In this document: piece after piece, positions 46,517-56,039 of the stretch
Layout: the number at the start of each line of letters is the position of its first letter
How positions within the stretch are numbered: position 1 is the stretch's first letter
From: Asparagopsis taxiformis
Lineage: Eukaryota; Rhodophyta; Florideophyceae; Bonnemaisoniales; Bonnemaisoniaceae
Reading direction: 5' to 3'
Assembly (NCBI GenBank): GCA_030407315.1
Contig: JALQPE010002345.1
Span: forward strand, 62,001-126,000
DNA length: 64,000 bases
Translations under genes and position numbers: made by a program
Notes under the pieces: model-generated
Seen by the model: the letters and a program-made list of their open reading frames with translations, nothing else
Told to the model about the DNA's origin: nothing
Databases searched by the model: none

Positions 46517-49480
46517 CTACTTCTGCGCATCGACCGACTCGATATCGCTGATTATGCTTTCCAAGTTAGCTTTCGACATGTGATATGACTGCGTAACTCT
46601 TGATCCCATAATCGAAAAGAGCGATGTCTGCAGATGTTGAACCGCCGAAGAAATATTAGATGAAACTGTTGTACCTGATGATCCGCCAAGTGATGATGCA
46701 AAGCTAGAAATTGGATCTATCGCCGAGTCAAGCGTCACTGCATCGGTTGGACTTACTTGACACAGATTTGAGCCTTCCCCTGTATTTGATGCCTCTGGAA
46801 ACCAATTCCGCAGATTCTGAAGCACATATCGTCGTTTGAGCCGGAAGTGCGCAAAGAGCCCATCCTTCAAGTCCGGAAAGGGGTGACGAATATTGTTCTG
46901 AATTGCATAGCAGGCGTTGTTGTATCTGACCCGTGCATTATACGATGCGCTACTCCGATTCCCGACCGCAGTTCCCATGTGTTTGTCGAATCCTGGCTCG
47001 TTAAAGTAAGGATCAGACACAAGGATAAGGCTTTGAATAGATACGAGCACCTGTAGAATCGTTGATGCTAACGTCCACGAAGGACCACTCCAAGTACCAA
47101 GAAGCGAGAGGCATACCTTTCCGTTGTGATAAAGGTTGGGATTAAAGCGTACTTTACCACCACCGGTGGTTAACAGGCGGAACTTTGGAGGTACGCTGGG
47201 ATATTCTTCCGGTAAGTAAATGTCGAAGATGTACGCACCAGAATCATATGGTGTATCTTCAGGCCCAAAGATACACGCCCGTAGAAAATCGTACCGGTCT
47301 TCATCAACACGGAGGAGGATTGTAGATGACCAACTGAGTGGAAGACTTGAGAAGAGGGATGCCACCTCACCTGCAATTCTCCGTTGCCTCTTCCCTATTC
47401 TGACATTTGAAGAACCGCTTCTGTGTGCTTCAGAATAAAATGAACTTGATGTCGCAAGTCCAGGTACTGTCATAAATTGATGATCCCGCATCTGTTCTAT
47501 GTACATAGCTTTTTCAGCCTCCAAGAGCGCAGCGTCTGCTTCCTTCTTTCCATCGCCATTCTTATTCGTTGCTTCAGGTTGTGAGGGCAGAGCAACTTCC
47601 TCAATACGATCTGAATTACTGTCTGGCAATCCATCTACATCCACCGCGCTCACTGCTGCTGTTCGCTTTTGAGCAAGTTCTAATAGGCCATGTCGGTTGA
47701 TGACTCGAATGCATCGACGAATCTGCTTAATTAGAAGTGTGGTAGGCAATGGGAGGCTCTCTGAGCCCGCACCAGTAGCTAAAAACGCGGCTTGTTTGGA
47801 CATTGATTCAACTAAATGCGCTATACTTCGTCCAGTCTCGCCATCGCTTGGTTCGGTAATCAGCATGCGCAAAGGCAGAGATTCTGCGAGAGCATGCACG
47901 ACCCTTAATGCTGCAATGAACAGAGGTACGCGACCAAGCACATCCATGATTGATTCGTTGATAAGAATTTTAGCTAGTTGTGGGATAACCTTGCATTCGC
48001 GCAGCAATACACGCATATAACCTGGCCAGGAGGTGGCAGGAGCTTCTGATGTTTGCATGACAAAGCAGCGTAGACGACTGAGCCAGAAAGCAGACTCTGT
48101 ATCTTGTCTAGCAGTTTCTTCCAATAACTTATCACTGGTACCGTTCCATTCGGCACCACTCCGACCAGCATAACCTGTTCCTTTCGCAAAACCTGTGACT
48201 TTCTTCCGTTTTGCACTTCGAATGCTGCTTGCACTCTTGTAGCGCTTACGTGGGGCAATGAGTAAGCTTGGTGATGGTTCTGAACTGATTTTGGCGGGGG
48301 GATTTGGTTCTTCCCTACTCTTCCCGACAATACTGAGACTCCGAACAGTTTCCACGATTGAGAGAGCCCGCGCATTTGAGCAATGAGGATATTTAGGACA
48401 GTCTGGTGCCTCTGCAAAATTGATAGAGCTGACGAGCTCTGTACTAATCTGGGCAGGAATGTTTGCACATATCGGCTCAACGCTACTAGAGGGACTTCCA
48501 ATGTCGTACAGACCACATGCCACGCAAATCCAAGCGCCTTGCGTGGAACCATTTGTGTACTGCGAATCCCAAATCCACAAGGGGGCATACGCAGCAGCAA
48601 AGTCATCATCAACAAGCCATTGTGGGTCATTTGGAGATTCTGAAACAGAGATAAGTGTCTCATAAATGTCGGATGTAAACTGTGGGAAATTGATATTAGA
48701 TGGGCCTGTTATTCCCATTGGGTCGGTAGGTTGAGAGTTGCGCCAGTTATGGAATGCGAGCAAGGCAGGCCGGAATGCTGTATCGACGATAGGAGTTGCC
48801 ATGGCCTCGTCTGCCTCCTGCTTACTCAGGGGCGCGCGACAGCGATTAACAGGACATACAGGGAGTGCGAGAAGCCCATTTGCGACAGGTGGGCGCAATG
48901 AGGAGAGGTCGGCTACGGCACGCAATGTGCATTGCGAACAGAGATTGTGTTTGCAGCGGGATATTCTCAGTGCAGATGCACGGGTAATGGTGGCGGAGCA
49001 CAGGTCACAGTTTTGAGGGGGACGATGCCGTTTTGGTACTGATGTGAGCGGTTGGGGCGCTGGCGTTGAACAAATGACCTCGTCGAGCGGAGTCGGGAGT
49101 GACTCTACGTCAATTACTGGGTGAGAAGTTGGAGAATCTGAAACGAGGTCGATTGAAGGGGTAGAGTTTGGAATGCGGCGGGAACGTTTGGTGATGGCAG
49201 AGGAAACAATCTGGATGTCGTCGCTGGGGTTATCGATGATGGTTATGGACGGGGAATCATCGTTATTTTTGGTTAGGTCTGTAGCAGGTGGAGGGGAGAG
49301 TTCTTCACGGAAGATTAGGTCATCCTCCTGCAGGTCGATTTCAACGACAGAGGCGAGTGGCTCATGTGGAAGCATGGGTTGCGTTACTGCAAGCGGTGGA
49401 GAAGTGGCGAGATCAAGTATGGAGTTGAGGATTTGGATGGCAGGATGAAGCTGGGTAGATGTGTGCACATCGTCTGGCAT
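46517..49480 (-). CDS. RING-finger plus ubiquitin-conjugating (BIRC6/UBE2O-like E2) fusion protein
   Basis: The 987-residue protein has a RING-like zinc cluster near residues 155-215 (NCDLCSATIT..., SRCKHNLCSQC, CPVNRCRAPL). A second possible zinc-binding stretch (WICVACGLYD..., CPKYPHC) follows. The middle is helical. At the C-terminal end is a complete E2 domain (FGPEDTPYDSGAYIFDIYLPEEYPSVPP region, catalytic Cys at about 790 in NGKVCLSLLGTW). The large-E2 features, NPNLYHNGKVCLS and the following SIQSLILVSDPYFNEPGF, match the UBE2O/BIRC6 class. Carrying E3 and E2 activities in one chain suggests a self-contained ubiquitin ligase for substrates not knowable from sequence. It is divergent from the phosphohexomutase gene by about 165 bases. 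Confidence 0.85.
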   Translation of the reverse strand: MPDDVHTSTQLHPAIQILNSILDLATSPPLAVTQPMLPHEPLASVVEIDLQEDDLIFREELSPPPATDLTKNNDDSPSITIIDNPSDDIQIVSSAITKRSRRIPNSTPSIDLVSDSPTSHPVIDVESLPTPLDEVICSTPAPQPLTSVPKRHRPPQNCDLCSATITRASALRISRCKHNLCSQCTLRAVADLSSLRPPVANGLLALPVCPVNRCRAPLSKQEADEAMATPIVDTAFRPALLAFHNWRNSQPTDPMGITGPSNINFPQFTSDIYETLISVSESPNDPQWLVDDDFAAAYAPLWIWDSQYTNGSTQGAWICVACGLYDIGSPSSSVEPICANIPAQISTELVSSINFAEAPDCPKYPHCSNARALSIVETVRSLSIVGKSREEPNPPAKISSEPSPSLLIAPRKRYKSASSIRSAKRKKVTGFAKGTGYAGRSGAEWNGTSDKLLEETARQDTESAFWLSRLRCFVMQTSEAPATSWPGYMRVLLRECKVIPQLAKILINESIMDVLGRVPLFIAALRVVHALAESLPLRMLITEPSDGETGRSIAHLVESMSKQAAFLATGAGSESLPLPTTLLIKQIRRCIRVINRHGLLELAQKRTAAVSAVDVDGLPDSNSDRIEEVALPSQPEATNKNGDGKKEADAALLEAEKAMYIEQMRDHQFMTVPGLATSSSFYSEAHRSGSSNVRIGKRQRRIAGEVASLFSSLPLSWSSTILLRVDEDRYDFLRACIFGPEDTPYDSGAYIFDIYLPEEYPSVPPKFRLLTTGGGKVRFNPNLYHNGKVCLSLLGTWSGPSWTLASTILQVLVSIQSLILVSDPYFNEPGFDKHMGTAVGNRSSASYNARVRYNNACYAIQNNIRHPFPDLKDGLFAHFRLKRRYVLQNLRNWFPEASNTGEGSNLCQVSPTDAVTLDSAIDPISSFASSLGGSSGTTVSSNISSAVQHLQTSLFSIMGSRVTQSYHMSKANLESIISDIESVDAQK

Positions 49481-49644
49481 GAGGGAAAATTATGGTGCAG
49501 ACGACTAGAAGGTTGGCAGGGGCAGAGGTGAAGCTGATGACGCTGATGCAAGGAGGGTGTTGATGGCATCACAAGAAAATCTAAATACACGTTCATGAAA
49601 TCAGGAAAATATATTGCGCTGCCTCATTGGCCACACTCCACATC

Positions 49645-51489
49645 ATGCCAATCAAGCAATACATCTGTACCTTGAGATTTCTTCATCTCCATTGTCTTCG
49701 TCTTGTTGCCCAAACTGCGATCACCCACCACTCTGTGTTACACAATGCCATTCCAGCTTCACGCATTCGTGCCTGCCCTCCCAGTCACCAGCTTACACCG
49801 ACATCAAACACCACCGCTCTGCACGACATTGTTTCGACCTCGCCATCCTTTACACCAACCCGACTTCGTCTCCACCATGCTCCTAAACAACTCCCGATAG
49901 CATCTGCAACTCAAGTCTCCTCTACCCGTCAAGCCCTTTCCCATCTGCAAAATGGCTCCGATGTTCGTGGCGTGGCAGTCGACCTCGATCCATCGCAGCC
50001 CGTCACTTTATCTCCAGAAGCAGTGCGCGAAATCGTTGCAGCTTTTGTCACGCGTGTTGCCGCACAGAAGAACATCCCTGTCAATCAAATCCGTCTAGCG
50101 GTTGGCCGAGATTCCCGTATAAGCGGTCCAGATCTGCTCGATGCCAGCATTGTGGGTGCAGCTAGCGTGGGAGCTCAAGTTACAGACTTTGGACTCGCGA
50201 CAACACCAGCCATGTTCATGGCAACAGTACTACCTGGTCACGAGTATCACTGTGCGTGTATGTTGACTGCAAGTCACCTTCCTCCCAATCGTAACGGTAT
50301 TAAATGCTTCACGTCTGCTGGCTCAGCCAATAAGAAAGACATCAAAGCGATTCTGTCTGATGCAGCAGATGCGTATGAAAATCGCGGTAATAGTTGGATA
50401 CCACATGATAGTGCTGCAGTAGCTGCGGCACCGCGTTTTGATTTTCTCCCCGTCTATTCTGCTCATCTTGTTGAATTAATTCGTCGCGGCTGCAATCATC
50501 CGCAGCACTACGAACGACCACTAACAGGATTCAAGATTGTGGTCGACGCTGGAAATGGCGCGGCTGGCTTCTTTGCCAATCAAGTATTACAACCATTGGG
50601 TGCCGATGTTGTCGGCCAATTCCTAGAACCAGACGGCATGTTTCCGAATCATGTCCCCAATCCTGAAGATAAAAAAGCTATGCAAATGACAATCGATACA
50701 CTTAAACGAGTCAATGCTGATTTGGGTGTCGTGTTTGACACAGATGTGGACCGTTCTGGTGTAGTGGACGACTCGGGACTCGGTATAAATCGCAACGCCC
50801 TCATAGCGTTACTTTCTAATATTGTGTTGCGTCAATCACCAGGTTCGACCATTGTCACCGATTCTGTCACTTCAAATGGCTTGAAGCGTTTCATTGAAAA
50901 CCTTGGCGGCAAACATTTCAGATATCGCAAGGGTTATAAGAATGTCATTGACAAAGGTATCGAACTGGATAAATCTGGTGTGACTACAGAACTGGCTATC
51001 GAAACTTCAGGACATGGGGCCATGAAGGAGAATTACATGCTTGACGACGGTGCCTACCTCGCTGTGAAGATCATCATTGAAATGGTGCGATTACGCTTGG
51101 CTGGTGATACACGCGGAATTGGTGGTCTTCTTGACGGATTAGACGTTCCGCTAGAAGAGCGTGAATTCCGCCTCAAATTCATTGACCAGAATAATTTTCA
51201 GGACTATGGTGCGAATGTTGTGGAGGATTTTGCAAAGTTCGCTTCGACTGTCGATGGCTGGACAGTGGAGGAAGTCAATTATGAAGGTTATCGAGTTAGT
51301 GTTGACGAGGGTGATGGGAAGGCAGGGTGGCTTTTGCTGCGACAGAGCCTCCATGATCCTTTACTTCCTCTGAATATCGAATCGGAGGTTTCCGGAGGCA
51401 TCAGTAACATTGCAAATGTGCTGGTACAACAATTTTTCTCCAAGTACTCCAATGTAGATGTTTCAACTCTTTCTGCAGCGGTAGAGTAA
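49645..51489 (+). CDS. Phosphohexomutase (phosphoglucomutase/phosphomannomutase family), plastid-type
   Basis: Members interconvert hexose 1- and 6-phosphates. The 614-residue protein (first ATG at 49645) has a leader of about 90 residues rich in H, T, S and P that may be a transit peptide. The catalytic core follows: the phosphoserine loop as TASHLPPNRNGIK (N of the usual TASHNP replaced by L), the metal loop as DTDVDRSGVVD (usual DGDxDR), and the sugar-binding loop as ETSGHGAMKEN (usual GEMSGH). These variants recall a plant branch of unassigned phosphohexomutases. Catalytic Ser and Asp residues are retained, so activity is plausible but the substrate is uncertain. A longer frame starts only at TTG. 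Confidence 0.88.
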   Translation: MPIKQYICTLRFLHLHCLRLVAQTAITHHSVLHNAIPASRIRACPPSHQLTPTSNTTALHDIVSTSPSFTPTRLRLHHAPKQLPIASATQVSSTRQALSHLQNGSDVRGVAVDLDPSQPVTLSPEAVREIVAAFVTRVAAQKNIPVNQIRLAVGRDSRISGPDLLDASIVGAASVGAQVTDFGLATTPAMFMATVLPGHEYHCACMLTASHLPPNRNGIKCFTSAGSANKKDIKAILSDAADAYENRGNSWIPHDSAAVAAAPRFDFLPVYSAHLVELIRRGCNHPQHYERPLTGFKIVVDAGNGAAGFFANQVLQPLGADVVGQFLEPDGMFPNHVPNPEDKKAMQMTIDTLKRVNADLGVVFDTDVDRSGVVDDSGLGINRNALIALLSNIVLRQSPGSTIVTDSVTSNGLKRFIENLGGKHFRYRKGYKNVIDKGIELDKSGVTTELAIETSGHGAMKENYMLDDGAYLAVKIIIEMVRLRLAGDTRGIGGLLDGLDVPLEEREFRLKFIDQNNFQDYGANVVEDFAKFASTVDGWTVEEVNYEGYRVSVDEGDGKAGWLLLRQSLHDPLLPLNIESEVSGGISNIANVLVQQFFSKYSNVDVSTLSAAVE

Positions 51490-51558
51490 CAAGACAAGAT
51501 TTTCGCCCTGTCAATAATTCAGTAAACATGATGAAAAGCGCGGCCCCTTTTGCAACAG

Positions 51559-52467
51559 TTATGACTTTGAAACGGTCCCATGTGTTTGAGACCAATGGTT
51601 GTTGAACCTCTCACGAGCTTCAGCACCAATGCTCAGAGCAGGTATTCCAGCAAGATTGGCGACGGTTGCCTGTGGGTTTGATCCACTGTTTGGGATTGCC
51701 AGCGCCTTGCCACGTATGCTGCATGATATTGAACCAAGCAATCGCAAAAAGTGAACAACGAACGATTCAACTGTGAAAACTTCCTTTCGACTCGCAGAAT
51801 ACGAAAGGCCCAAGGCGTACACTGATACTGATTCTGGGATTTCAGGACTTTGCAAGTGATTTGCAAAGGACAACACACCTTTCCCATTTGTTGTTGTTCC
51901 TTCCGCGAACAGTACAACCGGAGCAGCGGCATGAGCTGAAATTTGCTCAAGATTTTCGCTCTTTGAAGATGCAGGGGGTTTTCCCGATAATGAAGAACGT
52001 AATGCGGCAGAAATTGAACAAGAAACCACCGAGTCCGATGTTGCATAAACAAATACTGGTGAATACATGAGTGCTAGATACAGTACATCAAGATATGAGG
52101 CGTGGTTCACAAAAACGATATCGCCACGAACGGGATGACGACCAGGTTTTGCAGCACGAGTCCGCGGCCTCCCAAGCTCTGGGGCGGGTGTCTTCCAGCA
52201 GCCCAGTGCAACGAGAGCAATTCGCAAGAGTAAAACATCTCGTACGCGTGAGAATGGCCGAGCAAGGAGATGGGATAGCATTGAAAGTATGCCAATCGGG
52301 ATAGATGCGATGATGTAAGCCAATGTCGTTGTCAGGAGGATCGGGAGGCGAATCGAAATCAAAAGAGGTTTTGCCATGATGGCTAGATACGAAAGCGTTG
52401 GCAGCTTGGCAGGGAGGAACGGATGAACACCAGTAGAGGGGTCTGCCGATGACCTATACTTCTCCAT
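51559..52467 (-). CDS. Lysophospholipid/1-acylglycerol-3-phosphate acyltransferase (PlsC domain)
   Basis: The 302-residue protein has a hydrophobic N-terminal region (LISIRLPILLTTTLAYIIASIPIGIL) and the acyltransferase catalytic motif NHASYLD (HxxxxD) at about residues 118-125. A second motif, FAEGTTTNGKG, corresponds to the usual FPEGT. A probable glycerol-3-phosphate-handling region lies between. Members acylate lysophosphatidic acid or other lysophospholipids in ER or plastid membranes. The F-A-E-G-T variant is slightly atypical and resembles LPEAT/LPCAT-like members. The ATG at 52467 gives a polar leader; an internal Met just before the membrane segment is an alternative start. Confidence 0.85.
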   Translation of the reverse strand: MEKYRSSADPSTGVHPFLPAKLPTLSYLAIMAKPLLISIRLPILLTTTLAYIIASIPIGILSMLSHLLARPFSRVRDVLLLRIALVALGCWKTPAPELGRPRTRAAKPGRHPVRGDIVFVNHASYLDVLYLALMYSPVFVYATSDSVVSCSISAALRSSLSGKPPASSKSENLEQISAHAAAPVVLFAEGTTTNGKGVLSFANHLQSPEIPESVSVYALGLSYSASRKEVFTVESFVVHFLRLLGSISCSIRGKALAIPNSGSNPQATVANLAGIPALSIGAEARERFNNHWSQTHGTVSKS

Positions 52468-52811
52468 ATTGCGAACGATGCGAATAGAAAATCGATGCGA
52501 CGAATGGGACGATTGTCAATTTCTGTTTAGGCACGACTTCAATCAACTGGCGCTGGAGGAAATGAAGTGATTCTAAGTTGAGAAATTACGTAATTTTGTC
52601 CCCAGGGTTTCAACATTCCAACGTCCCAAAGATAGAGAGTAGCCTCATCGCTGATCGTCTAAAATGAATTTAGGAACCGCTGGTTCACACTACAATATGC
52701 AATAACAAACAATACATCAATCATTCAAGGATGTTTCGAGGCCAATCTAATGGTCTCGATCAGTGTAATTGCAATGTTCAAGACCGGCCTCAATTCACAC
52801 CCAGATCAGAT
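52468..52811. other. Intergenic spacer
   Basis: This short region separates two minus-strand genes. A 76-codon plus-strand frame overlaps the 3' end of the thioredoxin-UBX gene and is regarded as a shadow. Confidence 0.4.
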
Positions 52812-54146
52812 TCAAGTCAGCGAAACTGTCAAAGCTCCGCGAGGAAGCAATAGAAGCTCACCCAGCGTTAGAGAATGTTCCGACTTTGAAAATTGTCGTC
52901 GGGGATACTGTTGAGAAAATGACAGGTTGCTACCTGCCAATTCAGGGCGAGCAACCTGCAGAAACAGAATCAGATCATCCATGGTCTGTTCCGGCTTGAA
53001 ATCGCCTTCAATACGGGTACCATCAGGCATCCTGAACTGAATTTTTCCCGCCAAGACGTCCGAATCTACTTTCCTCGACCTCTGCTTTGACTTTGACGGT
53101 TCCACCGGTTGTTGAGCAGGAGCACCGCTCCCTGATACGTTGAAGCGATCACGGCGACGTTGGCGATCTGCCTCAAGCATCTCACGAACACGTTGTCGTT
53201 CAGCTAGTGCCTCCCTCTTTTCGCGCTTTTTCTCCTCAATGGCACGCTTGCGTGCATCCTCTTCATATTCCTTTTTGGCAGCCGTAATCTGCTTTCCAGA
53301 CTTCACACGGTCCTTCTCGCTCTGAATGGCAGCAGCCTTTTCTTCTGCCACGCGCTTTGCTCGAGCGCGTGCATAAAGTTCGTCCGCCTTTACTTTAGCC
53401 TCCTCTGGGCTGAGCTTCTTGGCTGGAGTGCCGTCTTCAGTCACGATTTGCAACGGTTCATCAATATCTGCATCATCAGCATGTTCAAAGCACCACGTCA
53501 CAGCTTGCTCCACCGATTTGTTTCCTGTTAAAACTAGGGCTTTCTCTGCGCGAATCTGCGGGAAACCCATCTCAGAAACGAGTTGATTGAGAAACACAGG
53601 GTTCACAGTCAAGCGCGAATCCATATCGGTTGGAACAGCAGCTGGAGGCTCTGTAGATGAAGCGGTGGCGACCATAGATGATCTCTTTTCTGCAGCTGCA
53701 GCTGCGGCCTCAGCCATTGAGCGTGGTGGAGCACCATTTGCACTGGAGGAGCCATTTTCGGTAGCAGTTGTTGAACCTCCCAAAACCTGACCCTTGTTTG
53801 CGAATGCCACATCGGCGGCGGAAGGAGCGTGACGCTCGAGCTCCGACTGAAGACGTGATGGAACGGCTCCGGAGAATTCCACTACACGACGACCGCGCAT
53901 GTACATGTGGAAGGTAGGCATAGCGGACACGGAGCACTTACGTGCTATGTGTTGGGCTTCATCAACATCCACTTTCAGAAATCGTGCACGGTCTGCGTAA
54001 CGAGCGGCCAGTTTTTCATAAAGTGGTGCAATAGCTTGGCATGGTCCGCACCAAGTGGCGTGGAAATCTACGACAACTAACTTGTGCATGGTGGAGTTGA
54101 GGATCTCTGAGAAGGCATCAGGTGAAGATACGTGTTCGACCGACAT
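52812..54146 (-). CDS. Thioredoxin-UBA-UBX domain fusion protein
   Basis: From the first ATG (MSVEHVSSPDAF) the frame encodes 444 residues in three parts. A thioredoxin fold lies at about 5-105, with the intact redox motif WCGPC near residue 31 and the cis-Pro loop SAMPTFHMY. A UBA domain follows at about 140-185 (LVSEMGFPQIRAEKAL...AVTWCFEHAD). A UBX domain lies at the C terminus (IQFRMPDGTRIEGDF...LGELLLLPRGALTVSL). A long Arg/Lys/Glu coiled-coil linker separates UBA and UBX. UBX domains usually bind Cdc48/p97 and UBA binds ubiquitin, so a redox-linked adaptor of Cdc48 is inferred. An upstream extension starts only at TTG. Confidence 0.85.
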   Translation of the reverse strand: MSVEHVSSPDAFSEILNSTMHKLVVVDFHATWCGPCQAIAPLYEKLAARYADRARFLKVDVDEAQHIARKCSVSAMPTFHMYMRGRRVVEFSGAVPSRLQSELERHAPSAADVAFANKGQVLGGSTTATENGSSSANGAPPRSMAEAAAAAAEKRSSMVATASSTEPPAAVPTDMDSRLTVNPVFLNQLVSEMGFPQIRAEKALVLTGNKSVEQAVTWCFEHADDADIDEPLQIVTEDGTPAKKLSPEEAKVKADELYARARAKRVAEEKAAAIQSEKDRVKSGKQITAAKKEYEEDARKRAIEEKKREKREALAERQRVREMLEADRQRRRDRFNVSGSGAPAQQPVEPSKSKQRSRKVDSDVLAGKIQFRMPDGTRIEGDFKPEQTMDDLILFLQVARPELAGSNLSFSQQYPRRQFSKSEHSLTLGELLLLPRGALTVSLT

Positions 54147-54691
54147 AATGAGAGGCAAGGCTGCTACAGATGCAACTAGGCGGTTGAATGGTGGAAAAAA
54201 GAGCAAGTTAGTGGCTTGGGGATGATCGAGAGCGACCGAGACGAGCTTTAAGAGATTGGTGACGTTGTTTAGTGACTAATACCAGTGCTGGAGCCTGGTT
54301 AATGAGCGAGTGCGTTCTTTAATTGCTGTGATCTGACGTAATTAATTGGAACATTGCGATAAGAATTGTTTTTGTTTGCAGAAGCCATTTTTCCGCAAAC
54401 CTCTTCCGACGACCGACATGTTGAGTGAAGACAGCGTTAATTCTATTCTGCCGTTTAGTAATAGAGTGCTTGCTTCCAGCCACTCCCTCGTTTGCATTTC
54501 AAGTTGCTTACCAACTCGAGAGTGCTGCGCATGCTCGACACGTCGGGGGAGCATTCAGTCCAGATCAATATCTTGTTGACGATTTATTCAAAATACAGTT
54601 CCAAAATTTACAAACATTTGTACCTTGTAGGTAGAGCGCCCGATTCGCTTTCAAACCCAGACGCTCATCCCTCACAATTGATCCGTCACAA
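54147..54691. other. Divergent intergenic region
   Basis: This is a shared promoter interval between the thioredoxin-UBX gene and HAT1. Open frames of about 70-90 codons occur on both strands without recognisable features. Confidence 0.45.
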
Positions 54692-55957
54692 ATGGGCAAA
54701 GAGGAAGGACCCGACAAGAAACGCGTTCGATTCGATGCCTTACAAGCAGAAACTGCACCTCCTGAGCTGAAGAACGGCGTACTGCATACCAAAAACGTCG
54801 TTCAGCTTCGCTTTGTCAATTCCATTGCTGATGTACACGAGCGTGGAGCAGCTGGCCCGCACGCTCCAGAATTAACCAAACCTCCGCTCTTTTTGCATCA
54901 GATTGTTCCAAAGGAGCAGGTTTTCGGATGGAAGTCAATGACTGTAGCTGTCTACGTGCACATCCCATCGCTTACCTTTTGGATCGACACAGTGAAAGAG
55001 CGACTGGATGACAAGAGCACTGATGATGTCGTTGAAGAAACCGACGTGCAAGCATTGCTCACACCGTTTATTAAGGACGGTCTGTGCTCGACAAGGACTC
55101 AGTTTGCAGCTGCCATTTCCTCTTATGAAGGCGCCCCTGTGAGTAATTGCGTCCTTCAATATGAAAAAAAGTCAAACCAATATGCCGTGTACAAGGAAAA
55201 ATTGTTCTCTGTCAACGAAGATTCTACTGTGCAGAAGAAAGAGCGTTTGCATAAATTCCACGCCCGCATGGCCTTTCTAATGTTTATACACATTGACGGC
55301 GCCAGTTTCATAGACGATGAAGATCCGCGATGGGAAATATTCATTGTAATGAAGCTTGTTGACGGTGTCGCGCGTGATTTTATTGGCTATGCGACAACAT
55401 ACCCATTCTCTGTTCTAACCAAAAAGACTGCCGATGGAATGAAATTCGCAGATCGAATGCGTATCAGTCAGGTTTTCATCTGTCCCTTTGCGCAGGGCTG
55501 TGGACATGGTGGGTCCCTCTTAAACGCGATCTATCAGGACGCTACTACTCGTCAAGCGATGGAAGTCACAGTCGAGGATCCCAGTCACGGTTTTCGACTT
55601 CTTCGTGACATGACTGATCTGCGAAGATCATATAATTCTGAAATCTTAAATGAGCACACCATTTTGGCATTTGAGCGCGAAAGTGAAATTTTATCCTCTC
55701 TGCGGGAAAAGTTGCTCTTGACTGCAGGACAGGCACGCAGGTGTTTAGAGGTTCATCAGCTTCGACATACACGTCGTGATGACGAGGAGGCATACAGAGA
55801 GTACCGGCTGTGGGTGAAGCGTCGCCTCTTTAAAGAAAACTTTGAAATTCTCGAAAAGTATTCCAAGGACGAGAGGAAAGTCAAGTTGGCTGAAATTTAT
55901 GACGAGTACGAGCAAGAGTACGCTCAAGCTGTTGCGAGATTAGACAACAAACGATAA
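54692..55957 (+). CDS. HAT1: Histone acetyltransferase type B catalytic subunit
   Basis: HAT1 acetylates newly made histone H4 at K5 and K12 in the cytosol and nucleus before chromatin assembly. The 421-residue protein carries the N-terminal HAT1 domain (LRFVNSIADVHERG, LFLHQIVPKEQVFGWK). The GNAT core follows: WEIFIVMKLVDGVARDFIGYATTYPF, then RISQVFICPFAQGCGHGGSLL with the acetyl-CoA loop near residue 266. The likely catalytic Glu is in VEDPSHGFRLLRD. The C-terminal arm is highly charged and helical, as in other HAT1 proteins. Length agrees with the family. It converges with the NUP107 gene. Confidence 0.93.
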   Translation: MGKEEGPDKKRVRFDALQAETAPPELKNGVLHTKNVVQLRFVNSIADVHERGAAGPHAPELTKPPLFLHQIVPKEQVFGWKSMTVAVYVHIPSLTFWIDTVKERLDDKSTDDVVEETDVQALLTPFIKDGLCSTRTQFAAAISSYEGAPVSNCVLQYEKKSNQYAVYKEKLFSVNEDSTVQKKERLHKFHARMAFLMFIHIDGASFIDDEDPRWEIFIVMKLVDGVARDFIGYATTYPFSVLTKKTADGMKFADRMRISQVFICPFAQGCGHGGSLLNAIYQDATTRQAMEVTVEDPSHGFRLLRDMTDLRRSYNSEILNEHTILAFERESEILSSLREKLLLTAGQARRCLEVHQLRHTRRDDEEAYREYRLWVKRRLFKENFEILEKYSKDERKVKLAEIYDEYEQEYAQAVARLDNKR

Positions 55958-56039
55958 TATCTTGTATACGCGTTTAACAAGCGCTGTTCCTAGAAGAAAT
56001 CTTTGTACATTATATGACAGGCGCCCAGCGCATACATAC

